Positions 42,950 to 52,177 of a stretch of DNA of 64,000 nucleotides are shown in pieces. This stretch comes from Salinicola avicenniae (GTDB lineage Bacteria; Pseudomonadota; Gammaproteobacteria; Pseudomonadales; Halomonadaceae). Every line of letters starts with the position of its first letter. Within the stretch, counting starts at the first letter, position 1. Location: positions 248,001-312,000 of the forward strand of contig NZ_JAKQZC010000001.1 of the NCBI RefSeq assembly GCF_023736115.1, in the 5' to 3' direction. The position numbers and the translations under genes were made by a program. The notes under the pieces are model-generated. The model was not told where the DNA came from. It saw only the letters and a program-made list of their open reading frames with translations, and searched no databases.

Positions 42950-43783
42950 CTACTCCGGTTTCAGATCGATCTGCAGCGAGGTGATCGGATGGCGCCTCAG
43001 TGCCCGCAATCCGCGGGCGAGAAAATGCTGTTTGTGGCGGCGGTCGAACAGCGGTGGATGGTGTCGAATGGTCGTAGAAATCTCGTTCTGCGCGATGCGT
43101 GACAACGCCGCTTCGTCGTAGAGATGCACGCCGGCAACAAACGCCGATTGGGCATGCTGGCGAATGCGTTCCATATGATAGGTATCACCACCGCTGTCGA
43201 GAATGACGGCGACGTCGAGGTTGTGGGGAGAACCGAGTGCGGCTATGACAAACCAGCACCGCTCGATATCGTCATTGTCCCGGCAGTAGCGATACAGCCA
43301 ATCGAGAAAGGCCTTGGGATACAGGCGCCGCCGGGCGTCTGCCGCTGGGGCGGTCTCGTTCGGCGTTGTATGCATATTGGCAATACGTGCCAGCAGATTC
43401 AGTTGCTCGTATGTCAGCAATAGCCAGTCGTCACTTTCCGGACTCTCCATGATGCAGAGGACGAACTCTTCCTGCGCCGTTAGATGCAGGATGGCGAGCC
43501 CTGATACTTCAAGTAGCTCCAACCCTTCGGTATCGAGACTTTCGAGCATTAGCTCGCGGTTTCCTCCGGCGATGAGGCTATTTACGCCATTGGTCTCGCC
43601 AAAGGCGATACCCACCTGCCCGTTCTGCACTGGCTTTACGACAATGTGGAATTGGCGTGCCTGGAAGGCCTCGTAGAAAGCTTCGTAATCGTGGCCTTCA
43701 GCGGCCTCTCGTTGAATCGTACGCTTGGCGATTTCGAAGAGCGGGATCGTTGAGGAGGCTGTGTCTGGTGAAGTCGAGGGCAT
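42950..43783 (-). CDS. hypothetical protein, possibly two-domain SseB-like
   Basis: I do not recognise this 277-residue protein with certainty. It appears to have two alpha/beta halves. The first runs from FEIAKRTIQREAAEGHDYEA to LHLTAQEEFVLCIMESPESDDW; the second begins near WLYRYCRDNDDIERCWFVIA and includes LDVAVILDSGGDTYHMERIRQHAQ. The second half has the rhythm of the SseB C-terminal domain, so an enhanced-serine-sensitivity-like protein is one possibility. No signal peptide or membrane segment is present. Start ATG 43783 (MPSTSPDT) is favoured by the onset of ordered sequence; a longer frame reaches 43852. The gene is somewhat AT-richer than its neighbours, which may signal acquisition. 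Confidence 0.6.
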   Translation of the reverse strand: MPSTSPDTASSTIPLFEIAKRTIQREAAEGHDYEAFYEAFQARQFHIVVKPVQNGQVGIAFGETNGVNSLIAGGNRELMLESLDTEGLELLEVSGLAILHLTAQEEFVLCIMESPESDDWLLLTYEQLNLLARIANMHTTPNETAPAADARRRLYPKAFLDWLYRYCRDNDDIERCWFVIAALGSPHNLDVAVILDSGGDTYHMERIRQHAQSAFVAGVHLYDEAALSRIAQNEISTTIRHHPPLFDRRHKQHFLARGLRALRRHPITSLQIDLKPE

Positions 43784-44022
43784 CGTACGGGCTCGCTGAT
43801 ATCTAGGGATAGACGCACTGTGCCGAGTTGGGCTCAGACGATAGCCGCTCAAAGCATGAACGATTGCCTGTCAAATCAAAAGGGTAAAGAGCGCCTGCGT
43901 GGTCTCCGGTGCTATCTGATGCATTCCGGCCCGGTCTGAGTACCATGTTGGTTATATCGTGATTTGTCTCGCTTCTGGCGTCGCGGCACACTGCAAAAAC
44001 CCCCTGCTTTCGAGGACTTCGC

Positions 44023-45021
44023 ATGACCCACTGCGTTCCGCCGCTTCGCCTGCATATCCACACCGATCCCGATTTCCGTCAGTCGCGTGACTTCGCGGAG
44101 GCGCGGGTCCTCGCAATTCGCGACGAGTTCGAGGGCCTGGCGGCGAGGCTCGCGTTGAGCTTCAGTCAGGACGAAGCCGACCTGGAGGCGGCGCTGGCCG
44201 AGGTCGAGGTGCTGATCGTGGTCGGCGCGCTGGACCTGGCCGATGTCGCTGCCCGCGCGCCCCGGCTGCGCTGGATCCATATCACCAGTGCCGGCGTCGA
44301 TCGGGTGCCGCTGGATCGCCTGCCGCCACAGGTGCTGGTGACCAATGCTAAGGGCAATCACGAGGCGCGCACGCGCGAGTTCTCGATGACCGCGCTGTTG
44401 ATGCTCAACAACCAGCTGCCGCTGTTTGTGACGCAGCAGCGAGAGCGGCGGTGGGCGCAGGCAGCGCTCGAGCCGATCGAGGGCAAGACGGTGGTGATTC
44501 TCGGGATGGGGGCGTTGGGCAGCGCGGCGGCGCGCGCGGCGAAGCAGCTTGGTCTGAAGGTGGTTGGTGTCAGTCGCTCGGGCAAGGCGCACGAACTGGC
44601 CGATATCAGCCTGCCGCAGAGCCGGTTGAAGGAAGCGCTGGCGGACGCTGACTTCCTGCTGATTACGCTGCCGCTGACGCCCGAGACCCATAGTGTCGTC
44701 GGTGAGGCCGAGCTGGCGGCGATGCCGGCGCACGGCGGGGTGATCAACATCGGCCGAGGGCCGGTGCTGGATGTCGCCGCGCTGGCCCAGCGGCTGGAGG
44801 CCGGCCAACTGCGCGGCGCGGTGCTGGATGTCTTCCCCGAGGAGCCGCTGCCGGCGGACTCCCCTTACTGGCGCACGCGCAACCTGATCGTGCTCCCGCA
44901 CAGTGGGCTCTACGACGCCGACTACGTACCGCGCTGTCTGCGCTTCTTTTTCGCCAACGTCGAGCGGTATCTGGACGATCGGCCGCTGGAGAACCGGGTC
45001 GATACGGCGTTGGGCTACTAG
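44023..45021 (+). CDS. D-2-hydroxyacid dehydrogenase family protein
   Basis: This 332-residue NAD(P)-dependent dehydrogenase has the Rossmann motif VVILGMGALGSAAARAAKQL (about residues 156-175), then SRSGKAH where the charged residues suggest NADP preference. Catalytic residues follow the family order: Arg in INIGRGPVLD, Glu in FPEEPLP, His in VLPHSGLYD. It resembles GhrA-type glyoxylate/hydroxypyruvate reductases in length and layout. The mostly reduced 2-keto acid cannot be determined. GAGG lies upstream of ATG 44023. It is transcribed alone and converges with the MocR regulator gene. Confidence 0.9.
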   Translation: MTHCVPPLRLHIHTDPDFRQSRDFAEARVLAIRDEFEGLAARLALSFSQDEADLEAALAEVEVLIVVGALDLADVAARAPRLRWIHITSAGVDRVPLDRLPPQVLVTNAKGNHEARTREFSMTALLMLNNQLPLFVTQQRERRWAQAALEPIEGKTVVILGMGALGSAAARAAKQLGLKVVGVSRSGKAHELADISLPQSRLKEALADADFLLITLPLTPETHSVVGEAELAAMPAHGGVINIGRGPVLDVAALAQRLEAGQLRGAVLDVFPEEPLPADSPYWRTRNLIVLPHSGLYDADYVPRCLRFFFANVERYLDDRPLENRVDTALGY

Positions 45022-45052
45022 CCGCCGTCGATCGCGTCGCCCGGCCTGACTC

Positions 45053-46450
45053 TCAGACCGTCTGCCACAGCAGCGGATCGGGATTCCCGACGGTGTCGGC
45101 GATGATCTCGAGCGCACGCTCCAGCGCCTCGCGGCTGTCGGCGGCACTGATGCAGACGCGGATCGCCTGCGGCGCGCTCACCGCGCCCAGGCAGAAGCTT
45201 TCGGCGCTGCTGACGTTGACGCCCTGCGCCTGCAACTGGCCGACGACCTGGCTGGTGCGCAGCTCGCCGGGCAGTGCCAGCCACAGATAGAAGCCGCCAC
45301 GCCGGCCGCGAGGCGAGAAGTCGCCCAGCTTCTGCATGGCGCGATCGAAGCGCCATTCGAGCTCCTCGCGCTGCCAGTGCAGCAGCGTATCCGCATCGCC
45401 GCTCTCGATCCAGCGGCACACCAGCGAGGCCATCAGTGGCGGCGGCATCCAGCTCTGCGCACGCAGCGCCGCCGTCAGCCGCGGATGCAGGCTCGGCGGC
45501 GCGCGCATGGCACCGACGCGCAGCCCGCCGCCGAGCAGCTTGGAGACCGAGAACAGCGTCACCGTGCATTCCGGTGCCAGCCGGTAGAGCGGCGTCAGCG
45601 CCTCGTCGTCGAGTTGTGGGTGAATGTCGTCCTCGATCAGCCAGAACTGACGTTTGCGCGCCAGCGCCACCAGCGCGTGGCGGCGCGCCTCGCTGAGTCT
45701 CGCGGTGGTGGGATTGTGGCAGTCCGGCATCAGATAGAGTGCGCGGAACGGTTGCTGATCGTGGGCGCGCGCCAGCGCCTCGAGATCGATCCCGCCTTCA
45801 TCGTGGGCAACCGCCACGCTTTTCAGCGACAGCTGCTGCAGCGCGCTGATCAGACCAGGATAGGTCAGCCGCTCCGCGGCCACGCGTTCCCCCGGCGCCA
45901 GTAACGCGCTGAGACTCAGAAAAATGCCGTGCATCCCGCCCTGGTTGATCACCAGATCTTCCGCCGCTACCGGGCGACCCAGTGTCGCCAGCCAGCGCGA
46001 CAGCACCTCCCGTTGCCAAGCCTGCCCCGCTTCCGGCTGATAGTCGATCGCCGCGCGCAGCAGCTCGGGGTCGTGCTGAATCGACTGCATGGCGCGCGCC
46101 AGCGCTGCCTCGCGCTGCGGATGCGGCGGCGGCAGTGACAGGCTCAGATCCATCGTGGTGCTACCTAGTGCCACTTGGCGGATGTGACTGAACGCCACCG
46201 AAGGCGTGTTGGGCTCGCACACGTAGGTGCCGCTGCCGACACGGGCGGTGACGATGCCGCGCTGTTCTGCCAGCGCATAGGCGCGGGTCACGGTGCCGAC
46301 GGTCACGCCGAGGGCATCGGCCAGGCGCCGCTGCGGCAGCAGTTTGGTACCGGGGGCGAGGTCGCCGTCGGCGACGGCATCGGCGATGGCTTCGGCCAGC
46401 TGGCGGTAGCGCGGGCCCTGCCCGGAGAGTTCGGGAATCCAGATTGTCAT
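45053..46450 (-). CDS. MocR-type PLP-dependent GntR regulator
   Basis: This 465-residue protein fuses a GntR winged helix (residues about 14-75, YRQLAEAIADAVADGDLAPG, PQRRLADALGVTVGTVTRAY) to a fold-type I aminotransferase domain. The aminotransferase part has LVINQGGMHGIFLSLSALL, the PLP Asp in LYLMPDCHNPTTARL, and the Lys of VTLFSVSKLLGGGLRVGAMR. MocR regulators bind an aldimine of an amino acid rather than catalysing transamination. It is divergent from alaX-lysE with a 120-bp gap containing a CAATTAATTG palindrome, so these two genes are the likely targets and an amino acid related to alanine or serine the likely signal. Confidence 0.93.
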   Translation of the reverse strand: MTIWIPELSGQGPRYRQLAEAIADAVADGDLAPGTKLLPQRRLADALGVTVGTVTRAYALAEQRGIVTARVGSGTYVCEPNTPSVAFSHIRQVALGSTTMDLSLSLPPPHPQREAALARAMQSIQHDPELLRAAIDYQPEAGQAWQREVLSRWLATLGRPVAAEDLVINQGGMHGIFLSLSALLAPGERVAAERLTYPGLISALQQLSLKSVAVAHDEGGIDLEALARAHDQQPFRALYLMPDCHNPTTARLSEARRHALVALARKRQFWLIEDDIHPQLDDEALTPLYRLAPECTVTLFSVSKLLGGGLRVGAMRAPPSLHPRLTAALRAQSWMPPPLMASLVCRWIESGDADTLLHWQREELEWRFDRAMQKLGDFSPRGRRGGFYLWLALPGELRTSQVVGQLQAQGVNVSSAESFCLGAVSAPQAIRVCISAADSREALERALEIIADTVGNPDPLLWQTV

Positions 46451-46523
46451 GGTGACAAAAATCGCGTTGACCGCGTCAGTTATCGGTTTATGCTCGGATT
46501 GTTCGGCTTTTTCGCCGCAATGT

Positions 46524-46533
46524 CAATTAATTG
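46524..46533. promoter_or_regulatory. palindrome CAATTAATTG in the MocR/alaX gap
   Basis: A 10-bp perfect palindrome sits in the AT-richer middle of the divergent gap, 37 bp before alaX. It is a candidate operator or promoter element. Confidence 0.35.
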
Positions 46534-46570
46534 TACCCATACGATTTGAGTCCAACTGATGAGGTGTCCG

Positions 46571-47299
46571 ATGGCAACCGCGTTGACGTTCCGTGATCTT
46601 CCCCATGCCCGTGAAAGCCTGGCGACGGTGGTGATGGTCGCCGAGGATGGCACGGTGATCACCGACGCGACGCTGTTCTATCCGCAGGGTGGCGGGCAGC
46701 CAGGTGACCGTGGATCGTTCATTGCCGCCGATGGCCGCGAGTTGGCGGTACATGACACGCGCAAGGGCGAAAATGGCACGGTTCTACATCGGCTCGATCC
46801 GGACCATGGCCTGGTGGTGGGTCAGAGCGTGACGCAAAAGCTCGACTGGCCGCTACGGCACGCCCACATGCGCATGCATACGGCGCTGCATCTGCTATCG
46901 GTCGTGGTGCCGCACGGCGTCACCGGTGGCAGCATCGGCGCCGAGCGGGGTCGGCTCGATTTCGATCTCGGTGACGCGAGCTTCGACAAGGATGAACTCA
47001 CCGCGCGTCTCAATGGGCTGATCGAGGCCGACTATCCCGTGACCAGCGAGTGGATCGGTGAGTCCGAACTCGAGGCGCGCCCCGAGCTGGTCAAGACGAT
47101 GTCGGTGGCGCCGCCTCGAGGGGCGGGCGACATTCGCATGGTGCGTATCGGCGAGATCGACTATCAACCCTGCGGCGGGACTCACGTGGCCTCGACCGCG
47201 GAGATCGGCGCGATACAGGTGGCCAGCATCAAGAATCGCGGGGCACGCAATCGACGCTTCACCCTCACCTGGGCAGCCGAGTCGGGAGGTGGCCAATGA
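46571..47299 (+). CDS. alanyl-tRNA editing protein (AlaX family)
   Basis: AlaX proteins are free-standing copies of the AlaRS editing domain that remove Ser or Gly from mischarged tRNA-Ala. The 242-residue protein begins with the second-domain fold YPQGGGQPGDRG and has both zinc-binding motifs: HAHMRMHTALHLL (near residues 97-109) and CGGTHVAS (near 206). GAGGT lies 5 nt before ATG 46571; ATG 46559 is rejected. It overlaps the start of lysE by ATGA. Pairing of an Ala-tRNA proofreader with an amino acid exporter under a MocR regulator suggests a response to excess small amino acids; that link is inferred. Confidence 0.9.
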   Translation: MATALTFRDLPHARESLATVVMVAEDGTVITDATLFYPQGGGQPGDRGSFIAADGRELAVHDTRKGENGTVLHRLDPDHGLVVGQSVTQKLDWPLRHAHMRMHTALHLLSVVVPHGVTGGSIGAERGRLDFDLGDASFDKDELTARLNGLIEADYPVTSEWIGESELEARPELVKTMSVAPPRGAGDIRMVRIGEIDYQPCGGTHVASTAEIGAIQVASIKNRGARNRRFTLTWAAESGGGQ

Positions 47300-47898
47300 T
47301 GTCGCTCGGCTGGTGGTTCTCGGTGGCACTCTTCTCCATCTCGATGACCGGTACGCCGGGTCCCAACAATGTGATGCTGACGGCGTCGGGGGCGCTGTAT
47401 GGCTATCGCCGTACCCTGCCGCATATCTTCGGCATCATGGCGGGCTGCTTTACGCTGTTCATGGCCGTCGCGCTGGGCCTTGGCGTGTTGTTCGAGCGCT
47501 TCCCGCTTATCCAGCAGGGGCTGAAGATCGTCGGTGCGGCTTATCTGCTCTATCTGGCGTGGAAGATTGCCACCGCGCCGCCGCCGGATCTTGCCGCCAG
47601 CGAGGGCGGCCGGCCGCTGACCGCCTGGCAGGCCGCGACCTTCCAGTTCGTCAACCCGAAGGCGTGGGTGATGGGCATCGCGTTGATCGCCGGCTTCATG
47701 CCCGCCGACGGTCCGCTGCTCATCAACGCTTTAGTGCTTTCGGCGTTCATGGAGGTCATCGGCTTCTTCTGCATCTCCTGCTGGGCCGGCTTCGGCATGG
47801 CCATCGGCCGGCTGCTGAAGACACCGCGCGCCTGGCGGGTCTTCAACGGCCTCATGGGGCTCGCCACCGCCGCCTGCGTCGGTTTTATCGTGACGTGA
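47296..47898 (+). CDS. LysE/RhtB family amino acid exporter
   Basis: This 200-residue inner membrane protein has six predicted helices and the LysE-family signature ISMTGTPGPNNVMLTASGA (residues 15-33). FQFVNPKAWVMGIALIAGF follows. RhtB-type members export threonine, homoserine or related amino acids. Translation is coupled to alaX through an ATGA overlap. It is convergent with nfsA, and 169 bp of undistinguished sequence lies between. Substrate is not readable; an amino acid that threatens AlaRS fidelity (Ser, Gly, or an Ala analogue) would fit the context. Confidence 0.9.
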   Translation: MMSLGWWFSVALFSISMTGTPGPNNVMLTASGALYGYRRTLPHIFGIMAGCFTLFMAVALGLGVLFERFPLIQQGLKIVGAAYLLYLAWKIATAPPPDLAASEGGRPLTAWQAATFQFVNPKAWVMGIALIAGFMPADGPLLINALVLSAFMEVIGFFCISCWAGFGMAIGRLLKTPRAWRVFNGLMGLATAACVGFIVT

Positions 47899-48067
47899 AG
47901 CGTACTGCTGTGTCGATTAGACAGAAAAGGTGATGAGCCATCGGCGAACGGGATGCTGCGTGAGGCGCACGGCGCGCAGGCGTTCGAGCCTATGGGGGTA
48001 TAGGTGAGATCGTCGAGCACCGCGCAACGAAACGCAGCGCCCGTGCAGCCATGGAATCATCGCTTTT

Positions 48068-48790
48068 TCAGCGCGTGGCCCAGCCCTGCTGGTGCAAGTA
48101 CTCCAACATGAACGGCCGCGACTCCTTCACGATCAGACGCTGGATCAGTTCGCTCCAGGTTTCGACGCGCTGATTGCTGCCACGGTTCTGGTAGTAGGCG
48201 CGCATGTCGTCGTCATAGGCGGCCAGCGCTTCGCGATCCAGCGGTTGGTAGCGGTTTTCGTGTACCAGCATCTTGTGCGGCAGCCGCGGTTTGAGGTCGG
48301 GCTCGGCATCCGGCCAACCGATGCAGAAGCCGAACAGCGGCAGTACGAACTTCGGCAGTTCGAGCAGCTCGGTGACGGCGCCGATATTGTTGCGCAGGCC
48401 ACCGATGAAGACGCCCCCTAGCCCCAGCGATTCCGCCGCGGCCATGGCGTTCTGCGCCATCATTGCGGTATCCACCGAGCCTAGCAGCAGCTGTTCGGCC
48501 AGCCCCAGTTCGGCTTCCGGACAGATCTCGAGATGACGATGGAAGTCGGCGCAGAAGACCCAGAACTCCGCCGCCTGGGCGACCCACTTCTGGCCGCCGG
48601 TCAGCTCGACGAGCGTATCGCGCATGGCCGGATCGGTGATGCGCACGATCGATGAACACTGCAGAAAGCTCGAGGTCGATGCGCTCTGCGCGGCGTCGAT
48701 GATCGCTTCGCGCTGGGTATCGCTGATCGGCTGAGCGGTAAAGGCGCGGATCGAGCGGTGGCTCTTGAGCAGATCGATCGTGGGGGTCAT
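48068..48790 (-). CDS. nfsA: oxygen-insensitive NADPH nitroreductase NfsA
   Basis: This 240-residue flavoprotein matches E. coli NfsA (also 240) closely from MTPTIDLLKSHRSIRAFTAQ through SFLQCSSIVRITD, GGQKWVAQAAEFWVFCADFH, AESLGLGGVFIGGLRNNIGAV, and the end KESRPFMLEYLHQQGWATR. It reduces nitroaromatics and quinones by two-electron steps with NADPH and FMN. In E. coli it belongs to the SoxRS regulon; no SoxS site is claimed here. It is monocistronic, followed on the coding side by a DUF924 gene with an 80-bp gap. Confidence 0.96.
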   Translation of the reverse strand: MTPTIDLLKSHRSIRAFTAQPISDTQREAIIDAAQSASTSSFLQCSSIVRITDPAMRDTLVELTGGQKWVAQAAEFWVFCADFHRHLEICPEAELGLAEQLLLGSVDTAMMAQNAMAAAESLGLGGVFIGGLRNNIGAVTELLELPKFVLPLFGFCIGWPDAEPDLKPRLPHKMLVHENRYQPLDREALAAYDDDMRAYYQNRGSNQRVETWSELIQRLIVKESRPFMLEYLHQQGWATR

Positions 48791-48870
48791 GCGTTGACTC
48801 CTGCTGAATTCGAGAGGCGCATGATCGCGCGTTTGAAGACGGAAAAGAAAGTTCGCGGGCTCAAGAAAAC

Positions 48871-49434
48871 TCAGAACGACGAGCCCGGTCGAGCCAGGAA
48901 TTCGCGCTCTTCCGGTGTCGACTGGCGGCCGAGAATGGCGTTGCGGTGCGGGTATCGGCCGAAGCGCTCGATGATGTCCCGGTGTCGCTGCTCGAAGCGA
49001 AGCTGCTCCTCCATGCCGGGCTGATTGAAAAGCCGCATGGCCTCGCCATGAATCAGCAGCGACTCACTGTGCATGAACGGCATATACAGAAAAATGCGCT
49101 GCGATACCGGCAGGGCCATGTCGTGACCGGCGCTGATCGCTTCCTGCGCCAAGCCCAGCGCCAGCGGGTCCTGGGCGAAGGCGAGCGGGGTATCGCGGTG
49201 GATGTTACGCGAGAACTGGTCGAGCACGACCACCTCGGCCAGCCGGCCCTGCGCGGATCGGCGCCATATCCACATCTCGCCGTTGGCGGCGGCTGCCAGC
49301 GTGTCGGCAAACCGCTCGGCGATCGTGCGATCGAGGTCGGCGTCCTTGGCGAACCACTGCTTCGGCGTTAACTCATCGAACCAGAAGTCGAGCACGGTCT
49401 GAAACGAAGGCGGTCGTGCGTTGTGGTCGAACAT
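48871..49434 (-). CDS. DUF924 family protein
   Basis: This 187-residue protein matches the DUF924 family: VLDFWFDELTPKQWFAKDAD near the start, then the signature VVLDQFSRNIHRDTPLAFAQDPLAL, FLYMPFMHSESL and FGRYPHRNAILGRQSTPEE. DUF924 proteins have a helical TPR-like fold; no activity is established. Length and motif spacing are normal. It lies upstream of nfsA in the same orientation and could be co-transcribed. Its end (FLARPGSSF) is intact. Confidence 0.9.
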   Translation of the reverse strand: MFDHNARPPSFQTVLDFWFDELTPKQWFAKDADLDRTIAERFADTLAAAANGEMWIWRRSAQGRLAEVVVLDQFSRNIHRDTPLAFAQDPLALGLAQEAISAGHDMALPVSQRIFLYMPFMHSESLLIHGEAMRLFNQPGMEEQLRFEQRHRDIIERFGRYPHRNAILGRQSTPEEREFLARPGSSF

Positions 49435-49537
49435 GGCGTGCTGGACTCTCCATACAGGTTTTCCGCTTATCGGCGGCGTGCCGCGCTGTCGGGTAGCGAT
49501 GGCGGCTCAGCATAGCGCGGCCCGACAGCGGGAAGCA

Positions 49538-50194
49538 TCAGCTCGGGTCGATCGGCTGGTCATGCAGCGGTACGCGCGACAGCTGGGCCATGGCGCGGCG
49601 ATAGGCGTCGACCTTGGGCGGATATTTGACGCCTTCGACCAGCGATAGATGCCGCAGTACCGGATAGAGCGTGATGTCATCCAGCGACAATACCTGATTG
49701 ACCGCCTCCGGCGACTGGATCAGCGGCTCGAGTTCGTTGAGCCAGCGCTCCAGTTCCACGAGCAGCGGCGCAGTCTGTTCTTTCAGCGACTCAAGGTCAC
49801 CCACCATGTTTGTCATGTGCGCGTGAAACTGACTGGCGGCCTCCGGTGTTGCCAGCTCGCCCAGCGGGGCCTCCACGACGCGCGGCGCGAACAGCTTGAA
49901 AATGGTGGGGCTCGCCGCTTTGACCCAGCGCTCGATCTCCGGATTCTGCGGGCCTTCCATCACCTTGACGCCTTCGGCCTGGTCGTCGATGCCGCGCACA
50001 ATCTGCTGCGTATCCGACAGTGTGCCGCCTTCGTCGAATTCGAGAATCGGCGCGTCCTTCTGGCCGACCAGTCGGGTCGGCGTTTCACCGTCGTCGAAGA
50101 GCATCGTCTGCACCTCGACCGGCACGTCGCGCAGCCCGAATATCATCCTGGCGCGAGCGCAAAACGGGCAGTGATCGTAGATATAAAGGCGCAT
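49538..50194 (-). CDS. grxB: glutaredoxin 2
   Basis: This 218-residue protein is GrxB-like: a thioredoxin-fold domain with redox site CPFC (MRLYIYDHCPFCARARMIFG, Cys9 and Cys12) fused to a GST-like helical domain. LFDDGETPTRLVGQKDAPIL and ASPTIFKLFAPRVVEAPLGE match the E. coli protein pattern. It reduces mixed disulphides with glutathione. The gene sits 90 bp downstream of an MFS gene in the same orientation. With nfsA, ohr and oxyR in the same window it belongs to redox defence, but no shared regulatory site was seen. Confidence 0.95.
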   Translation of the reverse strand: MRLYIYDHCPFCARARMIFGLRDVPVEVQTMLFDDGETPTRLVGQKDAPILEFDEGGTLSDTQQIVRGIDDQAEGVKVMEGPQNPEIERWVKAASPTIFKLFAPRVVEAPLGELATPEAASQFHAHMTNMVGDLESLKEQTAPLLVELERWLNELEPLIQSPEAVNQVLSLDDITLYPVLRHLSLVEGVKYPPKVDAYRRAMAQLSRVPLHDQPIDPS

Positions 50195-50284
50195 CGTCTT
50201 CTCTCCCTGAATAGCGGTTTGGCTCTGTCTCTACACGACTCAGCGTAGAAAAGCGGGCGCGAATTCGCAGAGAGAAATGGCGCT

Positions 50285-51496
50285 CTAACCGGCAACCTCC
50301 GCTGCCATGGTTTTTTGACGCCGACGCACCTGCGCCGCAAAGCCGAAAGCGACCGGCAGCACGCCGACAGCGGCCAACCCCAGGGTCGGCGTCGTGCCGT
50401 AGAAGCCGATGATGGCGCCTCCGACGGCGGTACCGAGCGACTGGCCGGTGAAAAAGGCGGTGGCGAAGAGCGAGACGGCGGCGCCGCGACGTTCGGGGGC
50501 CATCTGCGTGGCGGTCGTCTGCAAGGTGTTGTGCAGCATGTAGAAACCGAGCCCGAACAGATAGCAGCCGATGATGGCCACCAGTGGGGTCGGCCGCAGC
50601 GCGATGGCGGCAATCGCGGTCGCGATCATCATGCCGCCGATTCGGCACAGCCCGGCCTCGCCAAGCCGAGGCACCAGTTGCCTTGCCAACAGCGCGAAGC
50701 TGAGCCCGCCGAGTGCGAAGACGGCGAGAATCATGCCGGCCTGGGCCAGCGGCAGATGGCCGACTACGTGCAGATGGCTGGCGACGAAGGCGAAACCGCA
50801 AAACACGACGGCGCCCTCGCAGAAGACGGCCATCAGTACCACGCGGGGCCACGGTTGGCTGAGTACGGCGCGCAGACTGACGGCCAGCGACTCGTCTCGG
50901 CGGCCCTTGGGGCGCTCGTGGCGAGCGGCGCGAAGCCACAACAGGCCGCTCGCCAGGGCGAACAGCAGCGTATAGGCGAGAAACGGCCACTGCCACCAGG
51001 TCTGTTCCGCTGCCAGACCACCGAAGGTCTGGCCGCAGGCGAGCCCGCAGATCTGCCCGATCAGAAATCGCGCCAACACGGCCTGGCGCTGCGCGTAGGG
51101 GACGTTGTCGCCGATCCACGCCATCGCCAGCGGAATCACCGCGGCACAGCCGACGCCGGCCAGCATGCGTGCCGCGATCAGCGTGGCCAGACTCCCCGAC
51201 AGCGCGCACAGCAGACTCGCGACTGCGGCCAGCAGCGAAAACAGCGCAATCACCCGCAGCTTGCCGTAGCGGTCGCCGCTTGGCCCCAGCACCAATTGCA
51301 GACAGCCATAGACGATAGCAAACGCGGTGATCGCCCATGACGCGGCAGCGAGCGAGGTGGTGTACACCTCGGCGACCTTGGGCAGCATCGGATCGAGAAT
51401 GCGCTGCGTGGCGGCCGCGCAGAAGGCGGTCAGCGCCAGCAGCACTATGGTGGGCCAAGGCGTGGAGGGCGTCGTCTCGGTAGCGGCGGTTGTCAC
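50285..51496 (-). CDS. MFS transporter (YnfM-like)
   Basis: This 403-residue protein has twelve predicted membrane segments. Marks include ITAFAIVYGCLQLVLGPSGDRYGKLRV (loop 2-3), MLAGVGCAAVIPLAMAWIGD, LHVVGHLPLAQAGMILAV and GFYMLHNTLQTTATQMAPERRG, the last a stretch shared with YnfM and chloramphenicol/arabinose-type exporters. It starts at GTG 51496 with no strong ribosome site. An exporter role is likely; the substrate is unknown. It is upstream of grxB and divergent from the first rcnB-like gene. Confidence 0.85.
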   Translation of the reverse strand: MTTAATETTPSTPWPTIVLLALTAFCAAATQRILDPMLPKVAEVYTTSLAAASWAITAFAIVYGCLQLVLGPSGDRYGKLRVIALFSLLAAVASLLCALSGSLATLIAARMLAGVGCAAVIPLAMAWIGDNVPYAQRQAVLARFLIGQICGLACGQTFGGLAAEQTWWQWPFLAYTLLFALASGLLWLRAARHERPKGRRDESLAVSLRAVLSQPWPRVVLMAVFCEGAVVFCGFAFVASHLHVVGHLPLAQAGMILAVFALGGLSFALLARQLVPRLGEAGLCRIGGMMIATAIAAIALRPTPLVAIIGCYLFGLGFYMLHNTLQTTATQMAPERRGAAVSLFATAFFTGQSLGTAVGGAIIGFYGTTPTLGLAAVGVLPVAFGFAAQVRRRQKTMAAEVAG

Positions 51497-51649
51497 GGGC
51501 GGCGGTCCGTCGAGAGAGAAGGAGGTTGGATGAGCGATATTAGCATGCTAAACGGAGACGCCACTTTCACAATTAGTGAACGCTGTTTTCCAATTTTTGA
51601 TTCATGCTGTGTCCCATCGTCAATCAGGGCGGACCGTCAGGAGGTCGAC

Positions 51650-52039
51650 ATGAAAACACGCACATTGATGGCATCTTTGATCGTCGCGACGCTGGCCACC
51701 GCCGGCGTCGCCCAGGCCAACCCCGGTCAGGGAGGCCCCGGCAACGGCCAGGGACCGCAGCATCAGCAAGGCCAAGGTGGCCCTCAGGGTCACGGTAATG
51801 GCCATGACCCAAGACAGGAACAGGGCGAGCCCGGTAATGGCCGCGGCGGACCGCCCAACTGGCATGAAGGCGACCATGTGCCCGATCGCTATCGCGGTGA
51901 GGGTCACTGGGTGCAGGACTGGCGCGGTCATGATCTGCCGGAGCCGCCGCATGGCCATCGCTGGCTCGAGATCGACGGTGACTATGTTCTCGCCGCCGTC
52001 GCGACCGGTGTGATCACCTCGATCATTCTCGGCCACTAG
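51650..52039 (+). CDS. RcnB family periplasmic protein, paralogue 1
   Basis: This 129-residue protein has a signal peptide (MKTRTLMASLIVATLATAGV, cut after AQA) and a Gly/Gln/Asn/His-rich linker (PGQGGPGNGQGPQHQQGQGG...). An RcnB-like domain follows: HVPDRYRGEGHWVQDWRGHD, then GHRWLEIDGDYVLAAVATGV. E. coli RcnB is a periplasmic protein in Ni/Co homeostasis that works with the RcnA exporter; no rcnA is nearby. AGGAGG lies 5 nt before ATG 51650. The C-terminal region shares a 38-bp identical block with the next gene, so the two arose by duplication. Confidence 0.85.
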   Translation: MKTRTLMASLIVATLATAGVAQANPGQGGPGNGQGPQHQQGQGGPQGHGNGHDPRQEQGEPGNGRGGPPNWHEGDHVPDRYRGEGHWVQDWRGHDLPEPPHGHRWLEIDGDYVLAAVATGVITSIILGH

Positions 52040-52177
52040 CCAACGGAGCACGAGGCTGATTCGACGCCTCGCTGAGTCTTATTTATCGTTGTCGCCCGGT
52101 CGATGATCGGGCGTCGGTATCCTCTATCGACACTCATCCCCTCACCGCGCTCGACAGCGGCGCGGAAGGAGATCGAC

